Both the position numbers and the translations under genes were made by a program. The notes below the pieces were generated by a model, which was given only the letters and a program-made list of their open reading frames with translations, had not been told where the DNA came from and did not search any database. A stretch of 64,000 bases of DNA from the NCBI RefSeq assembly GCF_902712915.1, contig NZ_CACTIA010000005.1, positions 1,822,001 to 1,886,000 on the forward strand, read 5' to 3'. Each line of letters starts with the position of its first letter. The first letter of the stretch is position 1. This stretch comes from Acidiphilium sp. C61. Its GTDB lineage: Bacteria > Pseudomonadota > Alphaproteobacteria > Acetobacterales > Acetobacteraceae. This document shows positions 32,525 through 39,973 of the stretch, one piece after another.

Positions 32525-33148
32525 TTATCGCGCCGAGGGCAGGCGCCAGCCGCGATAGATCGCCATCATCCGCAGGAATACGCAGAGCCCGACGCCGCTC
32601 CAGGCGGCAACCGGCTGGGCGATGTGGAGATAGGCGCCGGAGACCACCGCCAGCGCCCCGGCCAGGGCGGCCACGGCATAGATGTCGGCGAGCAGCACCG
32701 TGGGCACCCGCATGGTCAGGATGTCGCGCACCATGCCGCCGCCGATCGCGCTGACCATGCCGAGGATCGCCGCCATCGGCCAGTTGATCCCATGGTCCAG
32801 TGCCTTCCTGGTTCCCGCCACCGCGAACATGCCAAGCCCGATCGCGTCGAAAAACATCACCGGATGAGACAGGCGTGCGAAGACCCGGAAAAAGCTGAAG
32901 ACGAACAACCCGCCCGCCAGCGCGATGGCGAGGTTGTGCCAGCTCGCGACCGATTCCGGCGGCACCGCGCCGATCATCACGTCGCGCAGGATGCCGCCGG
33001 AGACCGCGGTGACATAGGCGAGCACCATCACGCCGAACAGGTCCATCCGTTCCTGCACGCCGCGCGCCGCACCGCTCATCGCGAAGACCAGCGTGCCGGT
33101 CATGTCGAGCCCGGCAACGAGCGGATGCACGATTCCGACCGGGTTCAT
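32525..33148 (-). CDS. TRIC (UPF0126) family membrane channel
   Basis: The 207-residue protein has two tandem three-helix repeats plus a seventh helix, the prokaryotic TRIC layout. The first repeat has GTLVFAMSGAARGVQERMDLFGVMVLA and GGILRDVMIGA; the second has GLGMFAVAGTRKAL and GGGMVRDILTMRVP. The twice-repeated GG(I/M)xRD is the family signature. Family members form trimeric K+ channels. It is convergent with the aldolase gene. Confidence 0.85.
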   Translation of the reverse strand: MNPVGIVHPLVAGLDMTGTLVFAMSGAARGVQERMDLFGVMVLAYVTAVSGGILRDVMIGAVPPESVASWHNLAIALAGGLFVFSFFRVFARLSHPVMFFDAIGLGMFAVAGTRKALDHGINWPMAAILGMVSAIGGGMVRDILTMRVPTVLLADIYAVAALAGALAVVSGAYLHIAQPVAAWSGVGLCVFLRMMAIYRGWRLPSAR

Positions 33149-33231
33149 GCGCGGGGTTCCGGCATCGGGGCGGGGCTTTCGAACGGGGGAGAGATCACGG
33201 GCGGCACCGGCAAGAGAGAGGTGCTGCCGAG

Positions 33232-34035
33232 CTAGCCGGTTTCGCCTGCGGATGCCACAGGCAAGCCGGCCGCTGGAACCAGCGCAGCCCCGATCGTTGC
33301 CGCGACCCTGCCCAACTCGTCGCCGAGCCGTTCCAGCGCCGCCGGCTCATGCTGGCCCGCGATCGCGATGCCGCTCATGGCAAGACGCGGCCGCCCCGCG
33401 CGATCGACGATGGCGGCGCCTACGACATGCAGGCCGGCATAGGCGTTACCGGCATCGATCGCCCAGCCGCGTGAACGGGCCAGGGCCACCTCGCGGCAAT
33501 ATTGCGCGAAGTACGGCGGTGACTGCCAGCGGAGCCCGGCAAAGCGCCGCGCCAGCTCGTCCGGCTCCAGGTCGAGCGCCGCCGCGACGCAGCGCCCCGC
33601 CGCCCCGAGCAGCGCCGGCAGTCGCAGCCCGGGGGGGACGTCCACCCGTACCACGGCGCCGCCATGCGCGCGGTCGGCCGCCACGAGATGCCCATCCCCG
33701 GTCACCCGCCAGAGCACGAGCGGCACGCCATGTTTCCGCGCCAGCCGATCGAGATCCGGGTGGATGGCCTCCGCGAGCCCGAACCCGGCGAAACCGGCCG
33801 CGATTTCCGCAACGCCGAGGCCGAGCGCATAGGTTTTGGCAGTGGTGTCGAACGCGACAAACCGCAACCGCGTCAGGGTACGCAGGATCGCGAAGCAGCT
33901 GCTGGGGCTGATCGCGGTCTCCCGGGCAATCGTCGCAACGCCGTGGGACGTGGCTGATGCTGCCAGGTATCGCAGAATGCGGACGGCATGAACCACGGCG
34001 CCCACATCCCGCACTTCACGTTCGGTATTGATCAT
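33232..34035 (-). CDS. IclR family transcriptional regulator
   Basis: The 267-residue protein has an N-terminal winged helix (residues about 10-75: AVRILRYLAASATSHGVATIARETAISPSSCFAILRTL) and a C-terminal effector domain with PPGLRLPALLGAAGRC, the ligand-loop style of IclR proteins. It is divergent from the two-gene MFE-2-like operon across 181 bases and probably regulates it. Within the spacer TCCTGAC at 34055 and GTCAGGA at 34113 form a spaced inverted pair, a weak operator candidate. Confidence 0.85.
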   Translation of the reverse strand: MINTEREVRDVGAVVHAVRILRYLAASATSHGVATIARETAISPSSCFAILRTLTRLRFVAFDTTAKTYALGLGVAEIAAGFAGFGLAEAIHPDLDRLARKHGVPLVLWRVTGDGHLVAADRAHGGAVVRVDVPPGLRLPALLGAAGRCVAAALDLEPDELARRFAGLRWQSPPYFAQYCREVALARSRGWAIDAGNAYAGLHVVGAAIVDRAGRPRLAMSGIAIAGQHEPAALERLGDELGRVAATIGAALVPAAGLPVASAGETG

Positions 34036-34216
34036 TCGCCATTCCGATTGTCATTCCTGACCCCGAATGCTATCCCGCCGATCTAACGCGAAGTGATTTA
34101 CAATAGATGAATGTCAGGACGCATCCCTCAAGGGTCGCGGCATGTGGCGAAGGCGGGAACCGCCGTGGCGGCCCGGCGTGGACAGGGGTGGGGTGCGGCC
34201 GGCTTCAGGAGGATGA

Positions 34217-35086
34217 GTGACAATCGATCCCGAAATTCTGTTGAATTTCCCGATCCCCGAAATTCGCCAGCGCATCACCGGCGGTGACGCCGCTTTCTAC
34301 GCGCTCTCCGTCGGCATGGGGCAGGACCCGACCGATCCCCGCCAGCTGGCCTATGCCGATCCGCATCGCGGCCCGCGTGTCTTGCCATGGATGGCCCTCG
34401 TGCTCGGGCATCCCGGTTTCTGGCTGGCCGATCCGCGCACCGGGGTCGACGCCGTTCGCCTCGTGCATGGCGAACAGGCGCTCGAACAGCATCATCCCCT
34501 GCCGCCCGAGGGCGAAGTCATCGGGCGAACCCGGGTCACCCGGCTGGTGGACAAGGGAAAAGGCCGCGGCGCGCTGCTGTTTTCCGAGAAGCAGCTTCGC
34601 GATGCAGTCACCGGCACCCTCTATGCCACTGCCCGCAGCACCACTTTCCTGCGCGGCGATGGCGGCTTCGGCGGCGACCCCGGCCCGGTGCCGCCGCCGC
34701 CGCCGCCGCCATCCGGCGCGCCGGATGCGGTGGTCGACCTGCCGACCCGGCCGGAACAGGCCCTGTTCTACCGCCTCAACGGCGATGACAACCCGCTGCA
34801 CGCCGATCCCGCGAAGGCCGCCGCCGCCGGCTTCGAGCGGCCGATCCTGCATGGGCTTTGCACGCTCGGCGTGGTGGCACATGCCCTGCTGCGCGTTCTG
34901 GGCGATTATGACGAGGCAAGGTTCCGCGCGCTGTCGCTCCGCTTCACCGCGCCTGTCCTGCCGGGTGAGACGATCCGTACCGAAATCTGGCGTGACGGCG
35001 CTTTTCGCGCCCGCGTGGCCGGGCGCGACGTTGTGGTGGTAGATCATGGTCAAGCCCGCTTCGCGGCACCGGGACCGGCGGCATGA
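34217..35086 (+). CDS. MaoC-type (hydratase 2) enoyl-CoA hydratase
   Basis: The 289-residue protein is a double hot-dog enoyl-CoA hydratase 2. The C-terminal hot dog carries YRLNGDDNPLHADPAKA, the hydratase-2 motif with the catalytic Asp and His; the N-terminal hot dog (FYALSVGMGQDPTDPRQLAY) is degenerate, as in the hydratase half of peroxisomal MFE-2. A Pro-rich linker with nine consecutive prolines joins the halves. It converts trans-2-enoyl-CoA to (3R)-hydroxyacyl-CoA. The start is GTG with AGGAGG four bases upstream, slightly close. The SDR gene overlapping the same transcript supplies the next step. Confidence 0.85.
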   Translation: MTIDPEILLNFPIPEIRQRITGGDAAFYALSVGMGQDPTDPRQLAYADPHRGPRVLPWMALVLGHPGFWLADPRTGVDAVRLVHGEQALEQHHPLPPEGEVIGRTRVTRLVDKGKGRGALLFSEKQLRDAVTGTLYATARSTTFLRGDGGFGGDPGPVPPPPPPPSGAPDAVVDLPTRPEQALFYRLNGDDNPLHADPAKAAAAGFERPILHGLCTLGVVAHALLRVLGDYDEARFRALSLRFTAPVLPGETIRTEIWRDGAFRARVAGRDVVVVDHGQARFAAPGPAA

Positions 35087-35123
35087 TCCGGTCTCTCGGC
35101 CCGCGAAGCGTCGGTGGCGCGAG

Positions 35124-36053
35124 ATGAGCGAGAGACCGCCGATGCTCGAGGGCAAGGTCGCGATCGTGACGGGGGCGGGCAGCGGCATCGGGCGCGCTGT
35201 CGCGACCGGCATGGCCGCCGCGGGTGCGGCTGTGGTGATCGTGGATATCGGGGTTTCAGTCACCGGCGAGGGCGGCTCGCCGGTTCCCGCCGAGCAGACG
35301 CGGATGATCATCGAGGCGGGCGGCGGCCGCGCGGTGGTGTGTGGTGAAACCGTCAGCCGGTGGGATTCCGCCTGCCGCATCGTCGAGACCGCGCTCGACG
35401 CCTTCGGGCGGATCGACATCGTGGTGAACAATGCCGGCATCCTGCGCAACGCCGCCTTTGACGAGCTGATGCCGGAGGACTGGCTCTCGGTCATCGGCGT
35501 GCATCTCAACGGCAGTTTCCTTGTCAGCCGTGCCGCCGCCGCGCAGTTTCGCCGCCAGCAATCCGGCGTTTACGTGCACATGACCGCCGCCTCCGCCCTG
35601 ATCGGCGGCGAAGCCCAGGCGAACTACGCCGCGGCGAAGCTCGGCATTGTCGGCCTGTCGCGCTCGATCGCGATCGACATGCGGCGCTACAATGTCCGCT
35701 CGAACTGCGTCGCCCCCTGCGCCTGGACCCGCATGACCCGCACCCCCCGCCCCGGCGCGGACGAGGCGGCGGAACAGCTCAGGATCTCCCGACTGCAGCA
35801 GATCGACCCCGACCGCAACGCACCGCTGGTGGTCTTTCTCGCCTCCGCCGGTTCAGGCGATGTCACGGGCCAGGTCTTCGCCGTCCGTCGCAACGAGATT
35901 TTCGTGATGGATCAGAGCCGCCCCGCCCGCTCGGTGCAGCGCGAGGGCGGCTGGACGCCGGAACTGATCCGCGATCATGCCTTCCCCGCCCTGCGCAACG
36001 CGATGACGCCGCTGGATCTCAGCGGCGACGTGTTCTGCTGGGACCCGGTCTGA
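35124..36053 (+). CDS. SDR (3R)-hydroxyacyl-CoA dehydrogenase, MFE-2 N-terminal-like
   Basis: The 309-residue short-chain dehydrogenase has the NAD loop TGAGSGIGRAVA, NNAGIL, and the catalytic YAAAK in GGEAQANYAAAKLGIVGLSRSIA. This, together with RYNVRSNCVAPCAWTRMT, is the style of the dehydrogenase domain of peroxisomal multifunctional enzyme 2. Long insertions and a C-terminal tail with DLSGDVFCWDPV set it apart from small FabG-type SDRs. The ATG at 35124 lies 37 bases after the hydratase gene. Together the two proteins would carry out hydration and (3R)-specific oxidation of an enoyl-CoA, possibly from a branched or steroid side chain. Confidence 0.8.
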   Translation: MSERPPMLEGKVAIVTGAGSGIGRAVATGMAAAGAAVVIVDIGVSVTGEGGSPVPAEQTRMIIEAGGGRAVVCGETVSRWDSACRIVETALDAFGRIDIVVNNAGILRNAAFDELMPEDWLSVIGVHLNGSFLVSRAAAAQFRRQQSGVYVHMTAASALIGGEAQANYAAAKLGIVGLSRSIAIDMRRYNVRSNCVAPCAWTRMTRTPRPGADEAAEQLRISRLQQIDPDRNAPLVVFLASAGSGDVTGQVFAVRRNEIFVMDQSRPARSVQREGGWTPELIRDHAFPALRNAMTPLDLSGDVFCWDPV

Positions 36054-36144
36054 CCCGTTCCATCACCTCGCCGACCGCGCGACCGGCGCAGGAGAAGAGG
36101 GCGCGATCGGGAGTGGCGTCGTCACGCAGTCCGTTATCCTTCGT

Positions 36145-37194
36145 TCAGTATCGATTGCGCCATGAGCCGGACCGGATTCGAGGCAGATGGCCTGCCTGGC
36201 GGTCGCTCTGCACGTAGGCCCAGGCTGGCCGCCGGCCGCCGTCGACCTCGACCCACAGAACGGTTCGCCGATAGAACCCGTCGGTGCCGCAGTTGGGGTC
36301 AGCCCCCTCGATCATGTCGAGTTCCTTGAGCGTTTCGGGGAGATCCTCAGGCACCACATATTCGCCTTCGACCCGGCCCTCGCCCGTCGGAATGAGCGCC
36401 GGGAATGACCCGAGATCGACCAGCATCCCGGTTGCCGAGGCCGGACGAACCGCGCCCGTCAGGGCAGCGGCGCGCCGCTCTCCGCTCAGAAGCGTGCCGT
36501 AGACGAAAACGCCGCGGACAAGTGTCTGCGGATGGTGGCCCTGCGCAGCGCGTTCCAACGCCGACGTATCGAGGCCAAGCATCTGCCGGCCGCGGCGGCA
36601 CACGCTCGCATAGGCCTCATCCGGCGGCACGAAGTCCTCCCGGAGCGGGCTGCACACAACGTAGGTGAACGCTGCGACCGCCGAGCCATCGGCGAGAATC
36701 GCAGTGCAATCCTGCCGGTGATAGAAGTTCGGCGCGCCCTCCTTCCGGTCCAGCGCGGCGAGCCCGTGTTCGGAGATCTCGAACAGACATCCATCGACGC
36801 AATGGCCCATGCGGGGGATCACATCCAGCACGCCGCATCCGCGCGACGGAGAGGAGACGTCGAAGGCCAGCTGGAAATCCGGCAGGAATGCGGGTGCAAC
36901 GGGCTTGATGCAGGCGGGGTCCACCTCCCTTGCGCGGCACCAGCGTTCCCAGTCCGCGGCGTCGAGGTTTGAGCCGTAGGCGAAATACAGCGGATTTGAC
37001 GCGCCGGTTCGAGCCCGGCGAACCGCATCAATCGTGGAGGATTGGCTCGACCAGGCGTCATTGCGGTCGGCCGTGTCCCGCGCGCGAGCCTCGTCGCCGG
37101 CAGCCTCGGGGGCGGTTGTGTCGTTCCGATTGGCGGAATGCCAAGCTGCCTCGGTGATCGGTGCGCCAATTATGGTCTGGTTGCTCTCTTGCAT
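36145..37194 (-). CDS. Protein with two fused gamma-glutamylcyclotransferase-like domains
   Basis: The 349-residue protein holds two GGCT-fold domains. Domain 1 begins at LYFAYGSNLD (69-78) and has the catalytic Glu152 in LDRKEG with FYHR soon after. Domain 2 begins at VFVYGTLLSGE (229-239) and has Glu296 in LDMIEG with GFYRRTVLW after it. Both YGSN/YGTL phosphate-type loops and both catalytic Glu residues are kept. GGCT enzymes release 5-oxoproline from gamma-glutamyl amines or peptides, as in BtrG-type deprotection. The first 65 residues are polar and probably disordered; a later start is possible. It stands alone, convergent with the SDR gene. Confidence 0.75.
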   Translation of the reverse strand: MQESNQTIIGAPITEAAWHSANRNDTTAPEAAGDEARARDTADRNDAWSSQSSTIDAVRRARTGASNPLYFAYGSNLDAADWERWCRAREVDPACIKPVAPAFLPDFQLAFDVSSPSRGCGVLDVIPRMGHCVDGCLFEISEHGLAALDRKEGAPNFYHRQDCTAILADGSAVAAFTYVVCSPLREDFVPPDEAYASVCRRGRQMLGLDTSALERAAQGHHPQTLVRGVFVYGTLLSGERRAAALTGAVRPASATGMLVDLGSFPALIPTGEGRVEGEYVVPEDLPETLKELDMIEGADPNCGTDGFYRRTVLWVEVDGGRRPAWAYVQSDRQAGHLPRIRSGSWRNRY

Positions 37195-37430
37195 GACCAG
37201 AAGGAACCACAGATCTTCGATCCGTCAACAAAAAGATGGATTGGCGATGCGGGGTATCGTCCGCGCCTGACCGCCCGATGCCAGGGACTGGGACTGCGTG
37301 ATGAAGGAGTCCGCCTGCATGACGTGTGCAAGACGCCACCATCCCTTGAAATGACGCAGAACAATCCGGCCCTGGCCGCGCTGGTCCGGGCAAGGCCGGT
37401 CGAGGTGATGATCTAGTTATCAACAAGATT
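37195..37430. other. Gene-free stretch before the repeat at 37.4 kb
   Basis: Together with the repeat this makes 337 bases without a convincing gene. A plus-strand frame ending at 37416 (..ALVRARPVEVMI) has mildly coding-like codons from about 37203 but no recognisable start or relative, and could be the tail of a decayed gene. No promoter, RNA gene or terminator is clear. Confidence 0.3.
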
Positions 37431-37533
37431 GAGCACGACATCCGATCCATCAGGATCGGAACGTGCTCTATCATATTGATGAATAGAGCATCTTTATCCG
37501 ATCAGATGATTCCATCTGATCGGATGATGCTCT
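37431..37533. repeat. Two-hairpin palindromic repeat, copy A
   Basis: Hairpin 1 (37431-37468) has arms GAGCACG and CGTGCTC around TCCGATCC and GGATCGGA. Hairpin 2 (37485-37533) has arms AGAGCATC and GATGCTCT around the 13-base perfect arms ATCCGATCAGATG and its complement. The linker is ATCATATTGATGAAT-like. The right end supplies the stop codon of the small exported-protein gene on the minus strand. Copy B near 38.6 kb is nearly identical in layout. Confidence 0.85.
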
Positions 37534-37846
37534 AGCGGCTGTTGACCATCACCGTCACCTGGCCTGACGGCAGGCCGACATCGCCGGGCCGTGCCGCGAG
37601 TTCGTCCCATAACGTGACCCGCCCGCGATCCGGCAGCCGGATCGCGATGGGCGGTGCCACGAAGCCCTCGCCGGTGGTCCGGGCCAGTGCCGCATCCGGC
37701 AGGGCGATGAGGCGCAATCTGGCCAATTTCCCGTCCGGCGCCGTGGGTGCGGCCGCGTGCGCCGCTCCGGGTTGCCACAGCGCCGCGGCCAGCCCGGCCA
37801 GCAGCGCCGCGGTGCGGATCAGGCTAACGCATCGGGCGGTTCGCAT
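37532..37846 (-). CDS. Small exported protein of the Fap-like locus
   Basis: The 104-residue protein has a signal peptide (SLIRTAALLAGLAAALWQPGAAHAA, cleavage after AHA) and a mature part of about 70 residues with GEGFVAPPIAIRLPDRGRVTLWDEL and a C-terminal QVTVMVNSR. It lacks the spaced Asn motif seen in the three other secreted proteins of this locus. Its start lies 23 bases inside the end of the upstream gene, so it is translationally coupled. The stop codon is provided by a palindromic repeat. I do not recognise a family. Confidence 0.65.
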   Translation of the reverse strand: MRTARCVSLIRTAALLAGLAAALWQPGAAHAAAPTAPDGKLARLRLIALPDAALARTTGEGFVAPPIAIRLPDRGRVTLWDELAARPGDVGLPSGQVTVMVNSR

Positions 37847-38438
37847 CGGTCATCGCCTGTGAAATCATCATCGCGTGCGCCTGGGTGGAGAGCAGCGCCG
37901 GCATGCCGGTGGTGCCGACATCCACCGCGATCTGGTTGCGGATCAGCGTATTGCTGGCGGTGTTCGCAATCACCGTCGCCAGTCCGCCGGAGGTCAGGGT
38001 CGTCGCGATGCTGGCCCCCCCATATTGCGCGACGCTGGCGAGCAATGGCGGTCCGGCCGGTGGCGGGCTTGTCACTGCCGCCGGCGGAAGCTGGGGCAGG
38101 GCAGATGGGGTTGCGGGCGCGGCGCCGGCGATGACGCTGGCCAGTTGCGGCCCGCTTGCCCCGCCGAAGGTGAGCTGGATCTGCGGCACGGCGATGGTCG
38201 CGATCACCGTGCCGTTTACGCTGGTGACCTGCTGGTAGGCGAAATCCACCGTCAGAAGGGGTGTGACGTCGAACCCGCCACGGATCCCGGCGAGCCTGGC
38301 ATCGCTCAGCTGCGCGCCGACCCTGCGGGCGAGGTCCGGCGTCCCGGCGGCGCTCGCCACCGCCGGATACCCTGCCAGCAGGACGCAGAGCAATCCGCCG
38401 CCGAGCAGCATCTGCTGGATGAGGGGAGGTCGTGTCAT
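37824..38438 (-). CDS. Secreted protein with RGG leader-like motif and spaced Asn motif
   Basis: From the ATG at 38438, seven bases after AGGAG, the protein has 204 residues; the longer open frame to 38546 has no signal peptide. The signal peptide ends near ASA (30). At 45-56 the mature part has SDARLAGIRGGF, resembling double-glycine leader ends that C39 peptidases cut. The region 57-100 is beta-rich (VDFAYQQVTSVNGTVIATIAV), a Pro/Ala linker follows, and at 152-174 comes the motif G-L-x-T with Asn at 159, 163 and 168 that is shared with two other proteins of the locus. It lies downstream of the C39 peptidase gene and the repeat copy B. Proteins of this kind occur next to C39 peptidases; a Fap-like secreted component is inferred. 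Confidence 0.65.
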   Translation of the reverse strand: MTRPPLIQQMLLGGGLLCVLLAGYPAVASAAGTPDLARRVGAQLSDARLAGIRGGFDVTPLLTVDFAYQQVTSVNGTVIATIAVPQIQLTFGGASGPQLASVIAGAAPATPSALPQLPPAAVTSPPPAGPPLLASVAQYGGASIATTLTSGGLATVIANTASNTLIRNQIAVDVGTTGMPALLSTQAHAMMISQAMTDANRPMR

Positions 38439-38564
38439 CGTCTGGCTCCTTTCAGGATCCGCCCGGCGCGCCGATCCTGCCGGATCGGCGATGGCGCTCT
38501 GTCTCGTTGATTGTCCCGTTGTCTTCGTCCGGTCGGAGGACTCCATATGACCGGGCGTGGCTCT

Positions 38565-38668
38565 AGAGCACTTTCCGATCCTTCCGGATCGGATGTAGTG
38601 CTCTATCTTGTTGATAAATAGAGTATCTTTATCCGATCAGATGACTCCATCTGATCGGATGATGCTCT
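38565..38668. repeat. Two-hairpin palindromic repeat, copy B
   Basis: Hairpin 1 (38565-38604) has AGAGCAC and GTGCTCT around CCGATCC and GGATCGG. Hairpin 2 (38620-38668) has AGAGTATC and GATGCTCT around the same 13-base arms ATCCGATCAGATG and its complement as in copy A. The right end supplies the stop codon of the C39 peptidase gene. The hairpin could also end or stabilise the transcript between the peptidase gene and the next gene. Confidence 0.85.
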
Positions 38669-39413
38669 AGAACCGGTTCGCGATCGGGATCGTCACCTCC
38701 TGCAGCCGGGCGAGGCCGAGCGCATAGCGCGCGATGTCGGTCGGGGCCGGCGGGCTGCCGCGCCACACATGCGGATCCTCGAAGCTGCGTTGCGCGCGTG
38801 CGGCCTCGCTCATGACGAGGAACGACACTCCGCTCCACTGGCGGCGAAACCGCGCCACGCTTTCCGAGCGCAACCCCACCGCCGGGTCCGACAGCAGCAC
38901 CCGCCCCGCCACGATGCTGCGCAGCACGACGAAATGCCGATAGCCATGGTCGTTGATCAGCACGATCGCCGGCACATGCAGACCGGCCAGCCGCGAGAGC
39001 GGCGCGTCGAACCCGCCGGAGGGAATGCCCTGCCGCGCCAGATAGGTCTTCATGTCGAGCAGGGAGAAGCCGTATCGCTCGATCGCCTGGCGGTTGCCGT
39101 GCCGGATCATGCTGAGAAAGACCTGCCTCTCCGTCACCTTGCGGTGATAGCTGTAGGTCAGCAGGGTGGCGAGCGCGGCCGAGCCGCAGGAGAAATCATA
39201 GGCTTGGTGGATCGTCTGGGCGAACCGCATCGCCTGGAAACTCTCGACCGGCACGCGGACGCTGCCGGCCCCGAGGCTGAGCCCGTTGACCGGGATGCCG
39301 CCCGCCCGCGCCGGCCCGCCCGCGATGCAGGCCAGGCCGAACAGCGCCAGCAGCCCGCGCCGCCATGCGCTTGCGCCCGGAGGCTGTCTCTCGTGACTTG
39401 ATATCCCGCTCAT
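38667..39413 (-). CDS. Secreted C39-family peptidase (FapD-like)
   Basis: The 248-residue protein has an N-terminal signal peptide ending near GGPARA and a peptidase C39 domain: catalytic Cys76 in DFSCGSAALATLLTY, His160 in DHGYRHFVVL, and Asp176 in LLSDPAVG. The oxyanion Gln is in the TIHQAYDFSC segment. Unlike bacteriocin exporters it has no ABC transporter parts, so it is a free-standing periplasmic C39 protein, as FapD of the Pseudomonas Fap amyloid system. The ATG at 39413 has AAGGA upstream; the longer frame overlaps the 135-residue gene. In the Fap system FapD is needed for secretion. Candidate substrates are the RGG-bearing neighbours. Confidence 0.8.
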   Translation of the reverse strand: MSGISSHERQPPGASAWRRGLLALFGLACIAGGPARAGGIPVNGLSLGAGSVRVPVESFQAMRFAQTIHQAYDFSCGSAALATLLTYSYHRKVTERQVFLSMIRHGNRQAIERYGFSLLDMKTYLARQGIPSGGFDAPLSRLAGLHVPAIVLINDHGYRHFVVLRSIVAGRVLLSDPAVGLRSESVARFRRQWSGVSFLVMSEAARAQRSFEDPHVWRGSPPAPTDIARYALGLARLQEVTIPIANRF

Positions 39414-39469
39414 CGTCGTCCTTTCCGCCGGTCGCGCCGTCCCGGTTGTCCGCGGCGGCGCGGCGGCTT

Positions 39470-39877
39470 TCAGTGCAGCGTCACGTTGATGGTCATCGTG
39501 TTCTGGATCAGCGCGTTGTTGCCGCTGTTCTGGAAGACCGTGGTGATCCCGGCATTGCCGTTGACCGCGTTGCTGGCGCTGATCGGCCCGGTCACGCTGC
39601 CGCGCCCCACGCTGGCGCCGCTGACGGCGCCGCTGGTATTGGCGTCCTGGATCACGATCCCGCTGCCCCGCAGTTGGCCGAGGGCCGGGCCGTGCAATTC
39701 GCTGCCCTGCAACGCGCGACTCAGCGCCCGGTCCGCTGCGCTGGGGCCCGTTGTGCCGGCCACGGCCGGTCGCGCCGCGCCGGCGATCAGGGCCAGCGCC
39801 GCCAGGGCCAGCGCTTGCCCGATCCACAAGCTGCGCCGGCGCGCCATCCCGTTCGTCCGGTCATCAAGCCTGTCCAT
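39470..39877 (-). CDS. Secreted Gly/Asn-rich protein with spaced Asn motif
   Basis: The 135-residue protein has a signal peptide (LWIGQALALAALALIAGAARPAVA, cut near residue 40) and a mature part rich in Gly, Ser, Asn and Ala. LGQLRGSG at 66-73 parallels the LAGIRGGF of the 204-residue neighbour. At 110-132 it has G-I-T-T with Asn at 117, 121 and 126 and ends TINVTLH. Composition, size and location suggest an amyloid-like or adhesive subunit; this is inference. It lies between the 203-residue protein gene and the C39 peptidase gene. A start at residue 11 is also possible. Confidence 0.6.
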   Translation of the reverse strand: MDRLDDRTNGMARRRSLWIGQALALAALALIAGAARPAVAGTTGPSAADRALSRALQGSELHGPALGQLRGSGIVIQDANTSGAVSGASVGRGSVTGPISASNAVNGNAGITTVFQNSGNNALIQNTMTINVTLH

Positions 39878-39973
39878 CGCCCTTTCTCCCGAAAGCCATG
39901 GCCCGGACGGGCCGGACCATGGCGGTTTCGTTCCGGACCGTTGCCGGTCCGGCCTGCGTGGTCGTCCGGCAGA

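Noticed and set aside
37000..37020. GCCGG-TTCGAGC-CCGGC looks like a tRNA T-arm.
   Set aside because: It lies in the coding region of the double GGCT protein and there is no matching acceptor stem, D-arm, anticodon arm or CCA at the right distances.
37042..37416. A plus-strand frame of 124 codons ending ALVRARPVEVMI.
   Set aside because: Its first part is antisense to the GGCT gene and the last 70 codons have no recognisable relative or ribosome-binding site. It is recorded only as a possible gene remnant.
37431..38668. The two repeat copies flanking two genes as a CRISPR array or a composite transposon.
   Set aside because: There are only two copies 1.1 kb apart, in the same orientation, with genes of the secretion locus between them and no transposase or spacers.
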